DNA of 13,854 nucleotides from JAGOGN01 sp036652735. Lineage in GTDB: Bacteria > Bacillota > Clostridia > Lachnospirales > Lachnospiraceae. Positions 6,737-13,815 of the stretch are shown here, one piece after another (the first letter of the stretch is position 1; every line of letters starts with the position of its first letter). The notes beneath the pieces were generated by a model that worked only from the letters and a program-made list of their open reading frames with translations, was not told the DNA's origin and made no database searches. The position numbers and the translations under genes are program-made. Location of the stretch: assembly GCA_036652735.1 (NCBI GenBank), contig JAVVVI010000043.1:1-13854 (forward strand), written 5' to 3'.

Positions 6737-7561
6737 CTAATACTCCTCAATTGAAATCAATTTTGTAGTGTCTACGTCATAGGGAAGAATTGAATTTGCA
6801 AAATTCATGAAGCGCTCTGCCGCATCGCTGACATAAAACTGGTACATGGCTTCCTCTTGTTTATAGGTTCCATCATTGGCAATTCCATGCTCCTCTAGTA
6901 AATTCTTTAAACTCTTTGCTGTTTCATATGCCGGATTAATTAAGGTTACACCCTCTCCCATTATACCCTGAATCGTTCCCTTAAGTAATGGATAGTGCGT
7001 ACATCCCAGAATCAAAGTATCAATTCCAGTATCTTTCAGTGAGGAAAGATAACGCCTTGCAACTTCTGCCGTAACCGGATCCTCAATCCATCCCTCTTCC
7101 ACCAGTGGTACAAAAAGCGGACAGGCAGTTCCCAATACCTGTATTCTCGTATTGTGCTCATGAATCATTTTTGTGTATAATTTACTTTCTATTGTTCCAA
7201 CCGTTCCAATCACACCTATTTTCTCATTCTGTGTGGAGATTGCCGCAGCCAGGGCTCCGGGCTTAACCACACCTATAATTGGAATGTCCAGTTCTGCACG
7301 AATTTCCTCCAGGGCAAATGCACTGGCTGTGTTACAGGCAACTACAATGGCCTTTACCTCTTTTGTTTTCAGAAATCTTATAATTTGTCTGGTGTAGCGG
7401 ATGATTGTACTTTTTGATTTACTGCCATAGGGAACTCTTGCTGTATCACCAAAGTATACTATTTTTTCCTTTGGAATCTGACGCATGATTTCTCTGGTTA
7501 CGGTAAGTCCGCCGATTCCGGAATCAAACACCCCGATTGGTGCATGGTTTACTTCTGCCAT
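6737..7561 (-). CDS. murI: Glutamate racemase
   Basis: Converts L-glutamate to D-glutamate in the cytoplasm for peptidoglycan synthesis, without a cofactor. The 274-residue product is full length. It shows the substrate-binding VFDSGIGGLT at 11-20, GDTARVPYG at 38-46, the first catalytic cysteine in VVACNTASA (Cys76), and the second in LILGCTHYPLL (Cys187, with His189). The ATG at 7561 is fixed by an in-frame TGA just upstream. The ribosome site is AAAGGGGGA, and only 22 nt separate it from the spoIIR stop. It is followed after two bases by the DUF1934 gene. Its place downstream of germination and sporulation genes is unusual in function but consistent with a long operon. D-glutamate is needed for both vegetative wall and spore cortex, so a link is possible but not shown. 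Confidence 0.97.
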   Translation of the reverse strand: MAEVNHAPIGVFDSGIGGLTVTREIMRQIPKEKIVYFGDTARVPYGSKSKSTIIRYTRQIIRFLKTKEVKAIVVACNTASAFALEEIRAELDIPIIGVVKPGALAAAISTQNEKIGVIGTVGTIESKLYTKMIHEHNTRIQVLGTACPLFVPLVEEGWIEDPVTAEVARRYLSSLKDTGIDTLILGCTHYPLLKGTIQGIMGEGVTLINPAYETAKSLKNLLEEHGIANDGTYKQEEAMYQFYVSDAAERFMNFANSILPYDVDTTKLISIEEY

Positions 7562-7583
7562 TCATTCATCCCCCTTTTATTTT

Positions 7584-8219
7584 CTATTCTATCATCTCTT
7601 TAATCAGGTCCCAAAAACGGAACTTAATTATATAATTGTCGTTATCCATAATAGATTCATATTCCTTAGATGTCAATGTTTTTTTTAATTCCCGAGACTC
7701 TCTTTGCTCACTGATTCCATATACCGCATTCTGAAAGCATAGATTTGGGTACAGCACGCACCACCAGTTTTTCCCTTCTCCTTCCCCAATAATTACCTCT
7801 AATGCTTCATAACTTCCTGCCGGCAATGTATACTTACCATATGTTTTTATGGGAAACTCTGTATGTGTCAATGTTACCTTTACCGCCTCTTTACATCCCC
7901 GGTTATGCAAAATCTCCTGTGCAAGCTTTCTAATCTCTCTTTTTCTGGAGTTTACAATAAGGCGGCTTTCCTCTATACTACCGGAATCCCTTAACAGATG
8001 CTCCATATAGTTCCCAATTCCATCCCGAACGGCTAACTTAAGTCTTTGATCCTTCTCACTATCACTATTGGCAATCACATGGAAACGAATTACCTTGTGT
8101 GCAATGGACTGCTGTAAAGAATTATGGTAAAATTCATTCCCTTCATATGCAAATCCCCCAAATAGAAAAAAGGATACCACTACTGCTAATATAATTACTG
8201 CATTTTTTTTAATCTTCAT
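7584..8219 (-). CDS. spoIIR: Stage II sporulation protein R
   Basis: SpoIIR is made in the forespore under sigma-F and exported, where it signals SpoIIGA to process pro-sigma-E in the mother cell. The 211-residue product has an N-terminal signal or anchor (about 6-25). It also shows the conserved KVIRFHVIANSDSEKDQ (42-58), KLAVRD at 61-66, LPAGSYEALEVIIGEGEGKN (132-151) and WWCVLYPNLCF (152-162). The start at 8219 was preferred to an in-frame ATG at 8252 because AAAGGAAGG lies five bases upstream and the signal peptide then starts correctly with MKIKK. The gene follows the germination operon by 44 nt and precedes murI by 22 nt. A sigma-F-like -10 (GGGAATAATC, 8241-8250) lies just upstream but lacks a good -35. 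Confidence 0.95.
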   Translation of the reverse strand: MKIKKNAVIILAVVVSFFLFGGFAYEGNEFYHNSLQQSIAHKVIRFHVIANSDSEKDQRLKLAVRDGIGNYMEHLLRDSGSIEESRLIVNSRKREIRKLAQEILHNRGCKEAVKVTLTHTEFPIKTYGKYTLPAGSYEALEVIIGEGEGKNWWCVLYPNLCFQNAVYGISEQRESRELKKTLTSKEYESIMDNDNYIIKFRFWDLIKEMIE

Positions 8220-8224
8220 AAAAA

Positions 8225-8233
8225 CCTTCCTTT
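8225..8233 (-). promoter_or_regulatory. Ribosome-binding site fixing the spoIIR start
   Basis: AAAGGAAGG, five bases before the ATG at 8219. The alternative in-frame ATG at 8252 has no such site, and its extra eleven residues would precede the signal peptide. Confidence 0.75.
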
Positions 8234-8263
8234 CTACGAAGATTATTCCCATTTCTATCCATA

Positions 8264-9865
8264 CTATTCAAGTTGTGGGCGCTTATTCTCTATATAAATT
8301 CGGGGCAGGACCGGATATTCGGTATGGTTCTGCCATGCATAAATAACATCATTTAAACGAACTGCTCCGTTATTCTTATGGGTTCCTCCATCCATAAGTT
8401 CCATAAGATAGGTTCCCAAATCCCCTTCTACAGCAGGAGTGGATGCCAGCTTTTTCATATCTCCATCAGAAACTGTAAAGACGAATGTATTTCTTGATAT
8501 TTGAGCTGCATTTAGGAATAACTTCCATAATGGCTCCATCTTCTTATGATCTTTCGCTATGGTTTCACTGATTATAATCGCCTTTGTATGACTCAATTCC
8601 GGTGTTTTATTGCTTTGTTTTCCTTTAACTGCCTGAACATCCTGAATGTCTTTTCTCAATATTCGAATTTTTTCTCCTTCATTGCTTCCTTTCTTGTCCC
8701 CGGTGGCTTCCCCAATCATAGGGGATATGAAAGTCAATGCTTCTTCATCTACGGCAACTGCGCTGACAAATAATTTTTCCTTCAATTCTCCCTGACAACC
8801 GGATAACACTACCATTGTCACAAGTAAGACTCCAACTATTTTCCTTTTTGCTCTGCAGGTTCCAAGAAAATAAAGAATTGGGGGAAGGAGCGTGAACATT
8901 CCAATTCCAACTACCCAATAAATCATTTCTACCTGTAATAATAGTTTCGGGAAGAAATAAAAAATCTCCGCGATTACCCAGGAGATGCCTACCCATAGAA
9001 TCGTTTGTATGTGGTCTCTCTGACTACTTTGACCCGTTTCCGGATTCCTAAGCTTTTTCCCCGTAAAACCCAGAAGACTCAACGTTGAAAAAAGTGCCAA
9101 ATAAAAACTGCCGCTTAAAAGTGGCTCTAATCGAATGGGTCCACCAAAGGGAACGTTTCCTGTACTTGCAAGATTTAAAATGGGCCATTGACTCTCCGCC
9201 AGTCCCTGCACCCCAAACGTACTTTCTAAAAGCAAAAAAACAAAGATTACTATGATACCTTCTATAAGCAGACCCCTAATTATTTTTTTCTTCTCCTTCT
9301 GAACATAAAGAGGAAATAAAAACAGGCAAATACAGCTGCCAAAAACCAGTAAGATACTTTGATCCAAATGCAGAGGCATGGTTAATTTCCCGGGAAGAAG
9401 AAGCTTCCACTGGATTCTGTCTGCATTGCATACCAAAGCCAATATAAGGGGAACCAGGGAACCTATTGTCAGCAATGACACAACCCGCTTGTTTGCCTCA
9501 TAACTTCCCATAAGATTATAGAGCAGCAAACCACCCGTAATCATTGACAGAACCATAAAATTGCCATTTTCCAACAAACTTGTCTTCACCAGTTCGGTGG
9601 TCTGATACAACATCCAGCCCGAGCCCAACAGACAACTCACGCTATATAGAATACGAAGTAACTTACCGCTTACCGCTCCCAGGGTATGTTCTGCATAATG
9701 AATAAAGTCGCCTTGCATTTCTTTTGTGATTTTTTTTAAAAGCAGTGCATAAAGTACCGCCAGTAAAAATCCTACCCCAATTGCATAAATGCTCATATTT
9801 TTACTTGCTGCTGCTAATATCGCCGGCAAAAATAAAAGTACTGGCCCCAGCTGCTCTACCATCAT
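8264..9865 (-). CDS. Spore germination GerB-type permease fused to a GerC-type N-terminal domain
   Basis: A 533-residue single open frame that appears to join two germinant-receptor subunits. Residues 1-336 resemble the GerAB/APC-type permease (LLFLPAILAAASKNM from 10, about ten membrane segments). Then RAKRKIVGVLLVTMVVLSGC (338-357) looks like the signal peptide of a Ger(x)C lipoprotein, with lipobox L-S-G-Cys357. Residues 358-533 match the first GerC domain only (VSAVAVDEE at 367-375, SHTKAIIISETIA at 425-437, LPRIYIE at 520-526). A normal GerC is about 370 residues with further C-terminal domains, which are absent. The permease N-terminus is also short, beginning inside the usual first membrane helix. 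ATG 9865 overlaps the gerA stop (ATGA). The domain match is seen; whether the product is cleaved at Cys357 or works as one chain is unknown. Confidence 0.85.
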   Translation of the reverse strand: MMVEQLGPVLLFLPAILAAASKNMSIYAIGVGFLLAVLYALLLKKITKEMQGDFIHYAEHTLGAVSGKLLRILYSVSCLLGSGWMLYQTTELVKTSLLENGNFMVLSMITGGLLLYNLMGSYEANKRVVSLLTIGSLVPLILALVCNADRIQWKLLLPGKLTMPLHLDQSILLVFGSCICLFLFPLYVQKEKKKIIRGLLIEGIIVIFVFLLLESTFGVQGLAESQWPILNLASTGNVPFGGPIRLEPLLSGSFYLALFSTLSLLGFTGKKLRNPETGQSSQRDHIQTILWVGISWVIAEIFYFFPKLLLQVEMIYWVVGIGMFTLLPPILYFLGTCRAKRKIVGVLLVTMVVLSGCQGELKEKLFVSAVAVDEEALTFISPMIGEATGDKKGSNEGEKIRILRKDIQDVQAVKGKQSNKTPELSHTKAIIISETIAKDHKKMEPLWKLFLNAAQISRNTFVFTVSDGDMKKLASTPAVEGDLGTYLMELMDGGTHKNNGAVRLNDVIYAWQNHTEYPVLPRIYIENKRPQLE

Positions 9866-11346
9866 TCTTTTCTTTCCTTTCGATTTAAGCGAATACGATT
9901 TTCTTTTTTTGCAAAAATCGGTCTTTTTGTTTCCATATAGATTGGCCGACGCAGGCCTATGGAAACGGGTGCCAGATATGGAACCGAAAAGCTTTCCAAA
10001 TTCGCCATATGAAGCAGCACAAATGTCAGGGATACCAGAAATCCAAAAAAGCCAAAAAACCCACAGGAACCTAAAAATACAAATTTTAATAAACGAAACG
10101 CATTGGAGAGATCTTCACTTGGAATGGAAAAGGAACATAATGCAGTAAGTGCCACCACAATTACAACAATCGGACTTACCAGATTTGCTTCAACCGCTGC
10201 CTGTCCCACAATAAGTCCTCCTACAATCCCAATTGCATTCCCCATATTTCCGGGCATGCGTACCCCTGCTTCCCGCAGCAGTTCAAATGCAATCTCCATT
10301 AGCAGCACTTCCACAATTGCAGGAAAGGGGGTTCCTGTACTGGCTGCGGCTAAGGACAACAGCAGTTTTTCCGGTATCATCTGATTATGAAAATTAACTG
10401 CCACCAAATATAAACCCGGAAAAACCATTGCTAAAAAAGACGCCAGATAACGTAATATTCTACTGAAGGATGCAATTTCAAATCGGCTGAATCCATCATC
10501 TGCTGTTTGAAGAAATGTCTGATAGGTTGCCGGTAATAAAAGTGCTTCCGGCGAATTATCCGATAATAAAACGACTCTTCCTGCCAGTAATGCCTCTGCA
10601 CCTCGATCCGGTCTTCTGGTTGACTGAAACTGTGGAAATGGAGAGTAGCTTTTTTTCTCTGTTAGCTGTTCAATCACACCGGTATCCAATGCCCCATCAA
10701 TGCTGAATTCTGAGAGTCTTTGTTCCATTTCTCTCACTACCTTCAGATTTGCTATTTCATCTATATACATAATATACACCAGGGTATCTGCCCGCACCCC
10801 TGTTTTGAATTCCAGCACCTTTACTCCACTGCTGCGAATTCGCTTGCGTAAAAGTACCGCATTCATTTTTACAGATTCACAAAAGCTTTCATCTGAACCA
10901 CGAATATTTTTTTCCGACTGTGTCTCATGTATTCCAAGGCCCGGATACCCTTTATCCTGTATTTTCAGAATCTTATCATAGCCATCTACAAGAATCATTA
11001 CATTTCCTGCAAACATGCTTTGCAATGCCTCTTCAATGGTGGTTAAAAGAGACAAATCCGGAACAGCAAACCCATTTTTATTGATAAGCTCTCTTATCTC
11101 CTCCGGTTCTGATTTTCGCAGCCCATCCATGGCTTTTCCAACCGAAGAATGATTGAATTCTGTATTGCTTAAAGTTGATTCCATGTATATGAGCAGACAT
11201 TTTACATCTAAATTTCTGCCTACCCATATTTCCTTGCGATTAATATCGGCGCAATGAACCAATTGTTTCTCTAATATTTTCCTATTTGCTTCTAAAGAGG
11301 AAACCACCTTTGTACTCAAATCATCACCAGCCTTTTTTCTATCCAA
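9862..11346 (-). CDS. GerA family spore germination protein (GerAA-type receptor subunit)
   Basis: A subunit of the Ger nutrient-germinant receptor in the spore inner membrane, working with the GerB- and GerC-type parts encoded next. The 494-residue reading shows the soluble N-terminal half and then the family hallmarks: KKSYSPFPQF at 231-240, RPDRGAEALLAGRVVLL at 245-261, LLMEIAFELLREAGVRMP at 348-365 and GQAAVEANLVSPIVVI at 381-396. Several membrane segments lie between about 295 and 450, and the tail is strongly basic. The 5' end is uncertain. No ATG is in frame; the reading begins at TTG 11346, which lacks a good ribosome site, and a second TTG at 11319 follows AAAAAAGG by eleven bases. 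The shorter form would give 485 residues. A sigma-G-like promoter at 11362-11391 fits either start. The end overlaps the fusion gene by four bases. Confidence 0.93.
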   Translation of the reverse strand: MDRKKAGDDLSTKVVSSLEANRKILEKQLVHCADINRKEIWVGRNLDVKCLLIYMESTLSNTEFNHSSVGKAMDGLRKSEPEEIRELINKNGFAVPDLSLLTTIEEALQSMFAGNVMILVDGYDKILKIQDKGYPGLGIHETQSEKNIRGSDESFCESVKMNAVLLRKRIRSSGVKVLEFKTGVRADTLVYIMYIDEIANLKVVREMEQRLSEFSIDGALDTGVIEQLTEKKSYSPFPQFQSTRRPDRGAEALLAGRVVLLSDNSPEALLLPATYQTFLQTADDGFSRFEIASFSRILRYLASFLAMVFPGLYLVAVNFHNQMIPEKLLLSLAAASTGTPFPAIVEVLLMEIAFELLREAGVRMPGNMGNAIGIVGGLIVGQAAVEANLVSPIVVIVVALTALCSFSIPSEDLSNAFRLLKFVFLGSCGFFGFFGFLVSLTFVLLHMANLESFSVPYLAPVSIGLRRPIYMETKRPIFAKKENRIRLNRKERKE

Positions 11347-11361
11347 TTCATCTGTCAGGCT

Positions 11362-11391
11362 TAGTATTGATTCTGTGACCCTATAATATTC
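11362..11391 (-). promoter_or_regulatory. Candidate sigma-G (forespore) promoter of the germination genes
   Basis: On the minus strand GAATA (11387-11391), exactly 18 bases, then AATACTA (11362-11368). The known Bacillus sigma-G consensus is GHATR-N18-CATNHTA; the -35 fits fully and the -10 differs only at its first base. It lies between the GntR gene stop (11397) and gerA, so transcription would begin near 11355. Confidence 0.6.
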
Positions 11392-11396
11392 ATCTA

Positions 11397-12071
11397 TTAT
11401 GAAGTCTGTCTGCGTATCATCCTTTTCACGGTCTCTTCCTGGCGGTCAATATGAATTCTTGCCGCCCTGATTGCCCCTTCCTCATCGCCGGATTCCAACG
11501 CCTCCAGCATTTCTTTGTGCTCTTTAATCAGGCGTTGATGCGTATCTGGATTCTTTAGGTATTCCATACGATAGCGGTACAGTTGCTCCTGCATGGTGGA
11601 AATCAGACTAAGTAACCGTTTGTTCCCTGATGCACGGTAGATCACATCATGAAACTGGGAGTCTTTTTTTGCAATCTCAATGCTGTCTCCTTCCATTGCT
11701 GCCCGTTCAAATCCCCTCTCTGCCAGTCGTAATTCTGCTGCCTGCTCTTTGGTAATTGTTCTGCTTACATTTTTTACCGCTAATTCATCCAGAACTCTGC
11801 GAATCTCAATCAAATCTTCCATATCCCGCTCTGTCATTTTTGCAACTTTCGCCCCTTTTCTTGGCACTGTAATTGCTAAGCCCTCCAGCTCCAGCATACG
11901 GATTGCTTCTCTGACCGGTGTTCTGCTTACTCCAAGCTTATCTGCCAGCGTCATCTCCATCAATCGTTCTCCGGGCTTCATATCTCCCCGAAGGATTGCT
12001 TCTCTCAATGTTTGAAATACAATATCCCATAATGGCAGGTCTTCGCTCATTTTTAACTGTAAATCGCTCAT
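11397..12071 (-). CDS. GntR family transcriptional regulator, FadR/FCD subfamily
   Basis: A 224-residue DNA-binding regulator. The N-terminal winged helix-turn-helix spans about 14-78 (GERLMEMTLADKLGVSRTPV at 34-53, REAIRMLELEGL at 54-65). The C-terminal FCD ligand domain covers about 85-220 and keeps the usual metal set: Asp137, His141 (DSQFHD), His185 (EHKEM) and His207 (ARIHI). Such proteins bind carboxylate-type ligands through the metal; the ligand here cannot be read from sequence. The ATG at 12071 has AAAGGAAG six bases before it, overlapping the ispE end, and is three bases after the ispE stop, so it is the second gene of the operon. A perfect palindrome at the ispE promoter is a plausible operator for autoregulation. 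No metabolic operon typical of an FCD regulator is adjacent. Confidence 0.95.
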   Translation of the reverse strand: MSDLQLKMSEDLPLWDIVFQTLREAILRGDMKPGERLMEMTLADKLGVSRTPVREAIRMLELEGLAITVPRKGAKVAKMTERDMEDLIEIRRVLDELAVKNVSRTITKEQAAELRLAERGFERAAMEGDSIEIAKKDSQFHDVIYRASGNKRLLSLISTMQEQLYRYRMEYLKNPDTHQRLIKEHKEMLEALESGDEEGAIRAARIHIDRQEETVKRMIRRQTS

Positions 12072-12074
12072 ATA

Positions 12075-12953
12075 TTACTTCCTTTCTGTTACATTGAATA
12101 TTCCTGTGACATTTACCTGCTGCACCAGATTTTTTTCTTTTAATAAATTTGCTACCTTTTCCGCTTGTTCCTTCTGGTAAAAGAAACCAAACACTGCCGG
12201 CCCGCTTCCACTCATCATTGCCTGCATTGCTCCTTCTCGTAACATGAGTTCCTTTAAGTACATAATCTGAGGATGCATTGCCACCGTTACCGACTCCAGT
12301 ATATTACCCATATGGGGTATAATCTGTTCTAATTTCCCACATTTTATTCCTTCCAGAATTCCCGGTATGTCCGGATGTTCCTGCTTGTGCATGCCATCCA
12401 ACAATTCATATACGTTCTTTGTTGATACACTCACCGGCGGTTTTGCTACCAGTACTACACATTTTGGCATCGGTGGGAGCTTCGTTAACTGTTCTCCAAT
12501 TCCCTCTGCAAGTGCTGTACCACGCATAATACAGTAAGGAACATCTGCTCCAAGCTGCACCCCTCGTTTCATCAATTCTTTTCGTGTCAGTCCCAGCTCA
12601 AATAATCGATTCATTCCTACCAGAACAGTGGCTGCGTCTGTGCTTCCCCCTGCCATTCCTGCGGCTACCGGAATTTCTTTTTTTAAACGAATATCAATTC
12701 CATTTGTAAGATGAAATTCTTCCATCAGTAATTTTGCCGCCTGGTATGCTAAATTATTCTCATTACAGGGCAGATAATATAAATTGGTACGCACGGTAAT
12801 CTCCGGTTTTGTTCGAATGCTTAAATATACCGTATCATGCAGGGTAACTGTCTGCATAACCATATTTACTTCATGGTAACCATCCGGACGTTTTCCGATA
12901 ACATCCAAGCCAATATTGATTTTTGCATATGCCTTTAGTTTGATCTTCTCCAT
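12075..12953 (-). CDS. ispE: 4-diphosphocytidyl-2-C-methyl-D-erythritol kinase
   Basis: A GHMP-family kinase that phosphorylates CDP-methylerythritol in the MEP route to isoprenoids, in the cytoplasm. The 292-residue product is full length. It has KAYAKINIGLDVIGKRPDGYH at 7-27 including the catalytic Lys11, the ATP-binding loop PVAAGMAGGSTDAAT at 95-109, GADVPY at 135-140 with catalytic Asp137, and MSGSGPAVFG at 247-256. It is the first gene of the right-hand operon. A strong GGAGGAG site lies four to five bases before the ATG at 12953, and a promoter with an overlapping palindrome lies in the upstream gap. The GntR gene follows three bases after its stop. Confidence 0.97.
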   Translation of the reverse strand: MEKIKLKAYAKINIGLDVIGKRPDGYHEVNMVMQTVTLHDTVYLSIRTKPEITVRTNLYYLPCNENNLAYQAAKLLMEEFHLTNGIDIRLKKEIPVAAGMAGGSTDAATVLVGMNRLFELGLTRKELMKRGVQLGADVPYCIMRGTALAEGIGEQLTKLPPMPKCVVLVAKPPVSVSTKNVYELLDGMHKQEHPDIPGILEGIKCGKLEQIIPHMGNILESVTVAMHPQIMYLKELMLREGAMQAMMSGSGPAVFGFFYQKEQAEKVANLLKEKNLVQQVNVTGIFNVTERK

Positions 12954-12974
12954 GATGCTCCTCCGATTCTTTAT

Positions 12975-12986
12975 ATTGTATACAAT
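12975..12986. promoter_or_regulatory. Perfect palindrome, candidate GntR/FCD operator
   Basis: ATTGTATACAAT is a perfect 12-bp inverted repeat, 22 bases before the ispE ATG and just downstream of the predicted -10. Its form resembles the TTGTATACAA-type sites known for several FCD-class GntR regulators. Because the operon encodes such a regulator as its second gene, autoregulation is likely, but this is inference. Confidence 0.6.
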
Positions 12987-12990
12987 CCAC

Positions 12991-13017
12991 TTTATATTAT
13001 TTTCCCACTTTCGTCAA
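12991..13017 (-). promoter_or_regulatory. Candidate sigma-A promoter for the ispE operon
   Basis: On the minus strand TTGACG (13012-13017) is a five-of-six -35. Downstream, TATAAA (12991-12996) gives a 15-bp spacer and TAAAGT (12989-12994) a 17-bp spacer with a poorer match. Either choice puts the start near the palindrome at 12975-12986. Confidence 0.5.
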
Positions 13018-13116
13018 ATATTATTGAAAAAAAGGTTATCTTTATTTTGTTTTCTCCGATACAATAAGTAGTAAACTATACATATAATATCACACACAAA
13101 CCAAGGAGGGTTAAAC

Positions 13117-13728
13117 ATGGATATTAAATCAATTACGAATCCCATAAATGCTTATCAGAATCAGGGAGCTGTTTCAGCTTCTGCACAAGTGGATTCCGGA
13201 AAAACGAACAAAGACAAGGTTGTCGCTGACAAAAATACGATCGACAAGAATGCTACTGAGGCTGCTATTTATGATCGCAGCTCCCTTGTTGTTCAAATGA
13301 AGAATGATTTGGCACAACGTACCTCTCAGCTTCAGAATATGGTAAAAGAAATGATGTCCACCCAAGCAGGAATCAAAACTGCTAAAGGTGATGATGTCTG
13401 GAAATTCCTAGCCGGTGGAAACTTTACTGTAACAGCAGATGCAAAAGCTGCTGCACAGGAAGCAATCTCAGAAGATGGATACTGGGGTGTTAACAAAACT
13501 GCTGATCGTATCTTTCAGTTTGCCCAGGCTATCAGTGGCGGTGATACTTCCAAAGCAGAACTTTTGAAAAAAGCTGTAACCGAGGGATTTCAAAAGGCAA
13601 CCGGAGCTTGGGGAAAAGAGCTTCCGGATATTTCCAAGAAGACCTATGAAGCCGTAATGGATAAATTTGATAAATGGACACAAAAAGATACCGCCAAGGC
13701 AGCAGCAATTCAGACGGATGTATTATAA
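13117..13728 (+). CDS. Conserved-looking soluble protein of unknown function
   Basis: I cannot name this 203-residue protein. It has no signal peptide, membrane segment or cysteine. The first 50 residues are low-complexity and polar (Ser, Ala, Lys, Asp, Asn), opening with MDIKSITNPINAYQNQ. Then AIYDRSS at 50-56 precedes a long helical stretch (57-83). A compact C-terminal region begins near DDVWKFLAGGNFTV at 92-105 and contains EDGYWGVNKTADRIFQFA at 119-136, SGGD at 140-143, WGKELPDISKKT at 165-176 and FDKW at 184-187. I have an unverified memory of unnamed clostridial proteins with a similar Tyr-Trp-Gly-Val and LPDIS pattern. AAGGAGGG lies six bases before the ATG. It is transcribed alone, divergent from ispE, and ends at a strong terminator. 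Expression is probably independent. Confidence 0.85.
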   Translation: MDIKSITNPINAYQNQGAVSASAQVDSGKTNKDKVVADKNTIDKNATEAAIYDRSSLVVQMKNDLAQRTSQLQNMVKEMMSTQAGIKTAKGDDVWKFLAGGNFTVTADAKAAAQEAISEDGYWGVNKTADRIFQFAQAISGGDTSKAELLKKAVTEGFQKATGAWGKELPDISKKTYEAVMDKFDKWTQKDTAKAAAIQTDVL

Positions 13729-13744
13729 TATAACTAATTATGTC

Positions 13745-13782
13745 AAAAATAGCTGTAAGCACTATGCTTACAGCTATTTTTT
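13745..13782. terminator. Strong intrinsic terminator after the 13117 gene
   Basis: A 16-bp perfect stem (arms 13745-13760 and 13766-13781, starting AAAAATAGCTG) with a five-base loop ACTAT and a T run on the plus strand. The A run on the left arm gives a T run on the minus strand too, so it could act in both directions. Confidence 0.92.
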
Positions 13783-13786
13783 CAGG

Positions 13787-13802
13787 GGAGTTTTTCAACT
13801 CC
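13787..13802. terminator. Second small hairpin, possibly a backup terminator
   Basis: GGAGTT (13787-13792), loop TTTC, AACTCC (13797-13802), followed by TTTATTAT. Read on the minus strand the loop is GAAA, a stable tetraloop. It is too short a stem to be sure of its role. Confidence 0.4.
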
Positions 13803-13815
13803 TTTATTATGAAGT

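Noticed and set aside
13055..13088. Flagellar sigma-28 promoter (CCGATA) or sigma-A promoter (TATAAT at 13083-13088) for the 13117 gene
   Set aside because: No TAAA lies about 15 bases before CCGATA, and no TTGACA-like hexamer lies 16-18 bases before either TATAAT or TACAAT (13060-13065); the true promoter is undecided.
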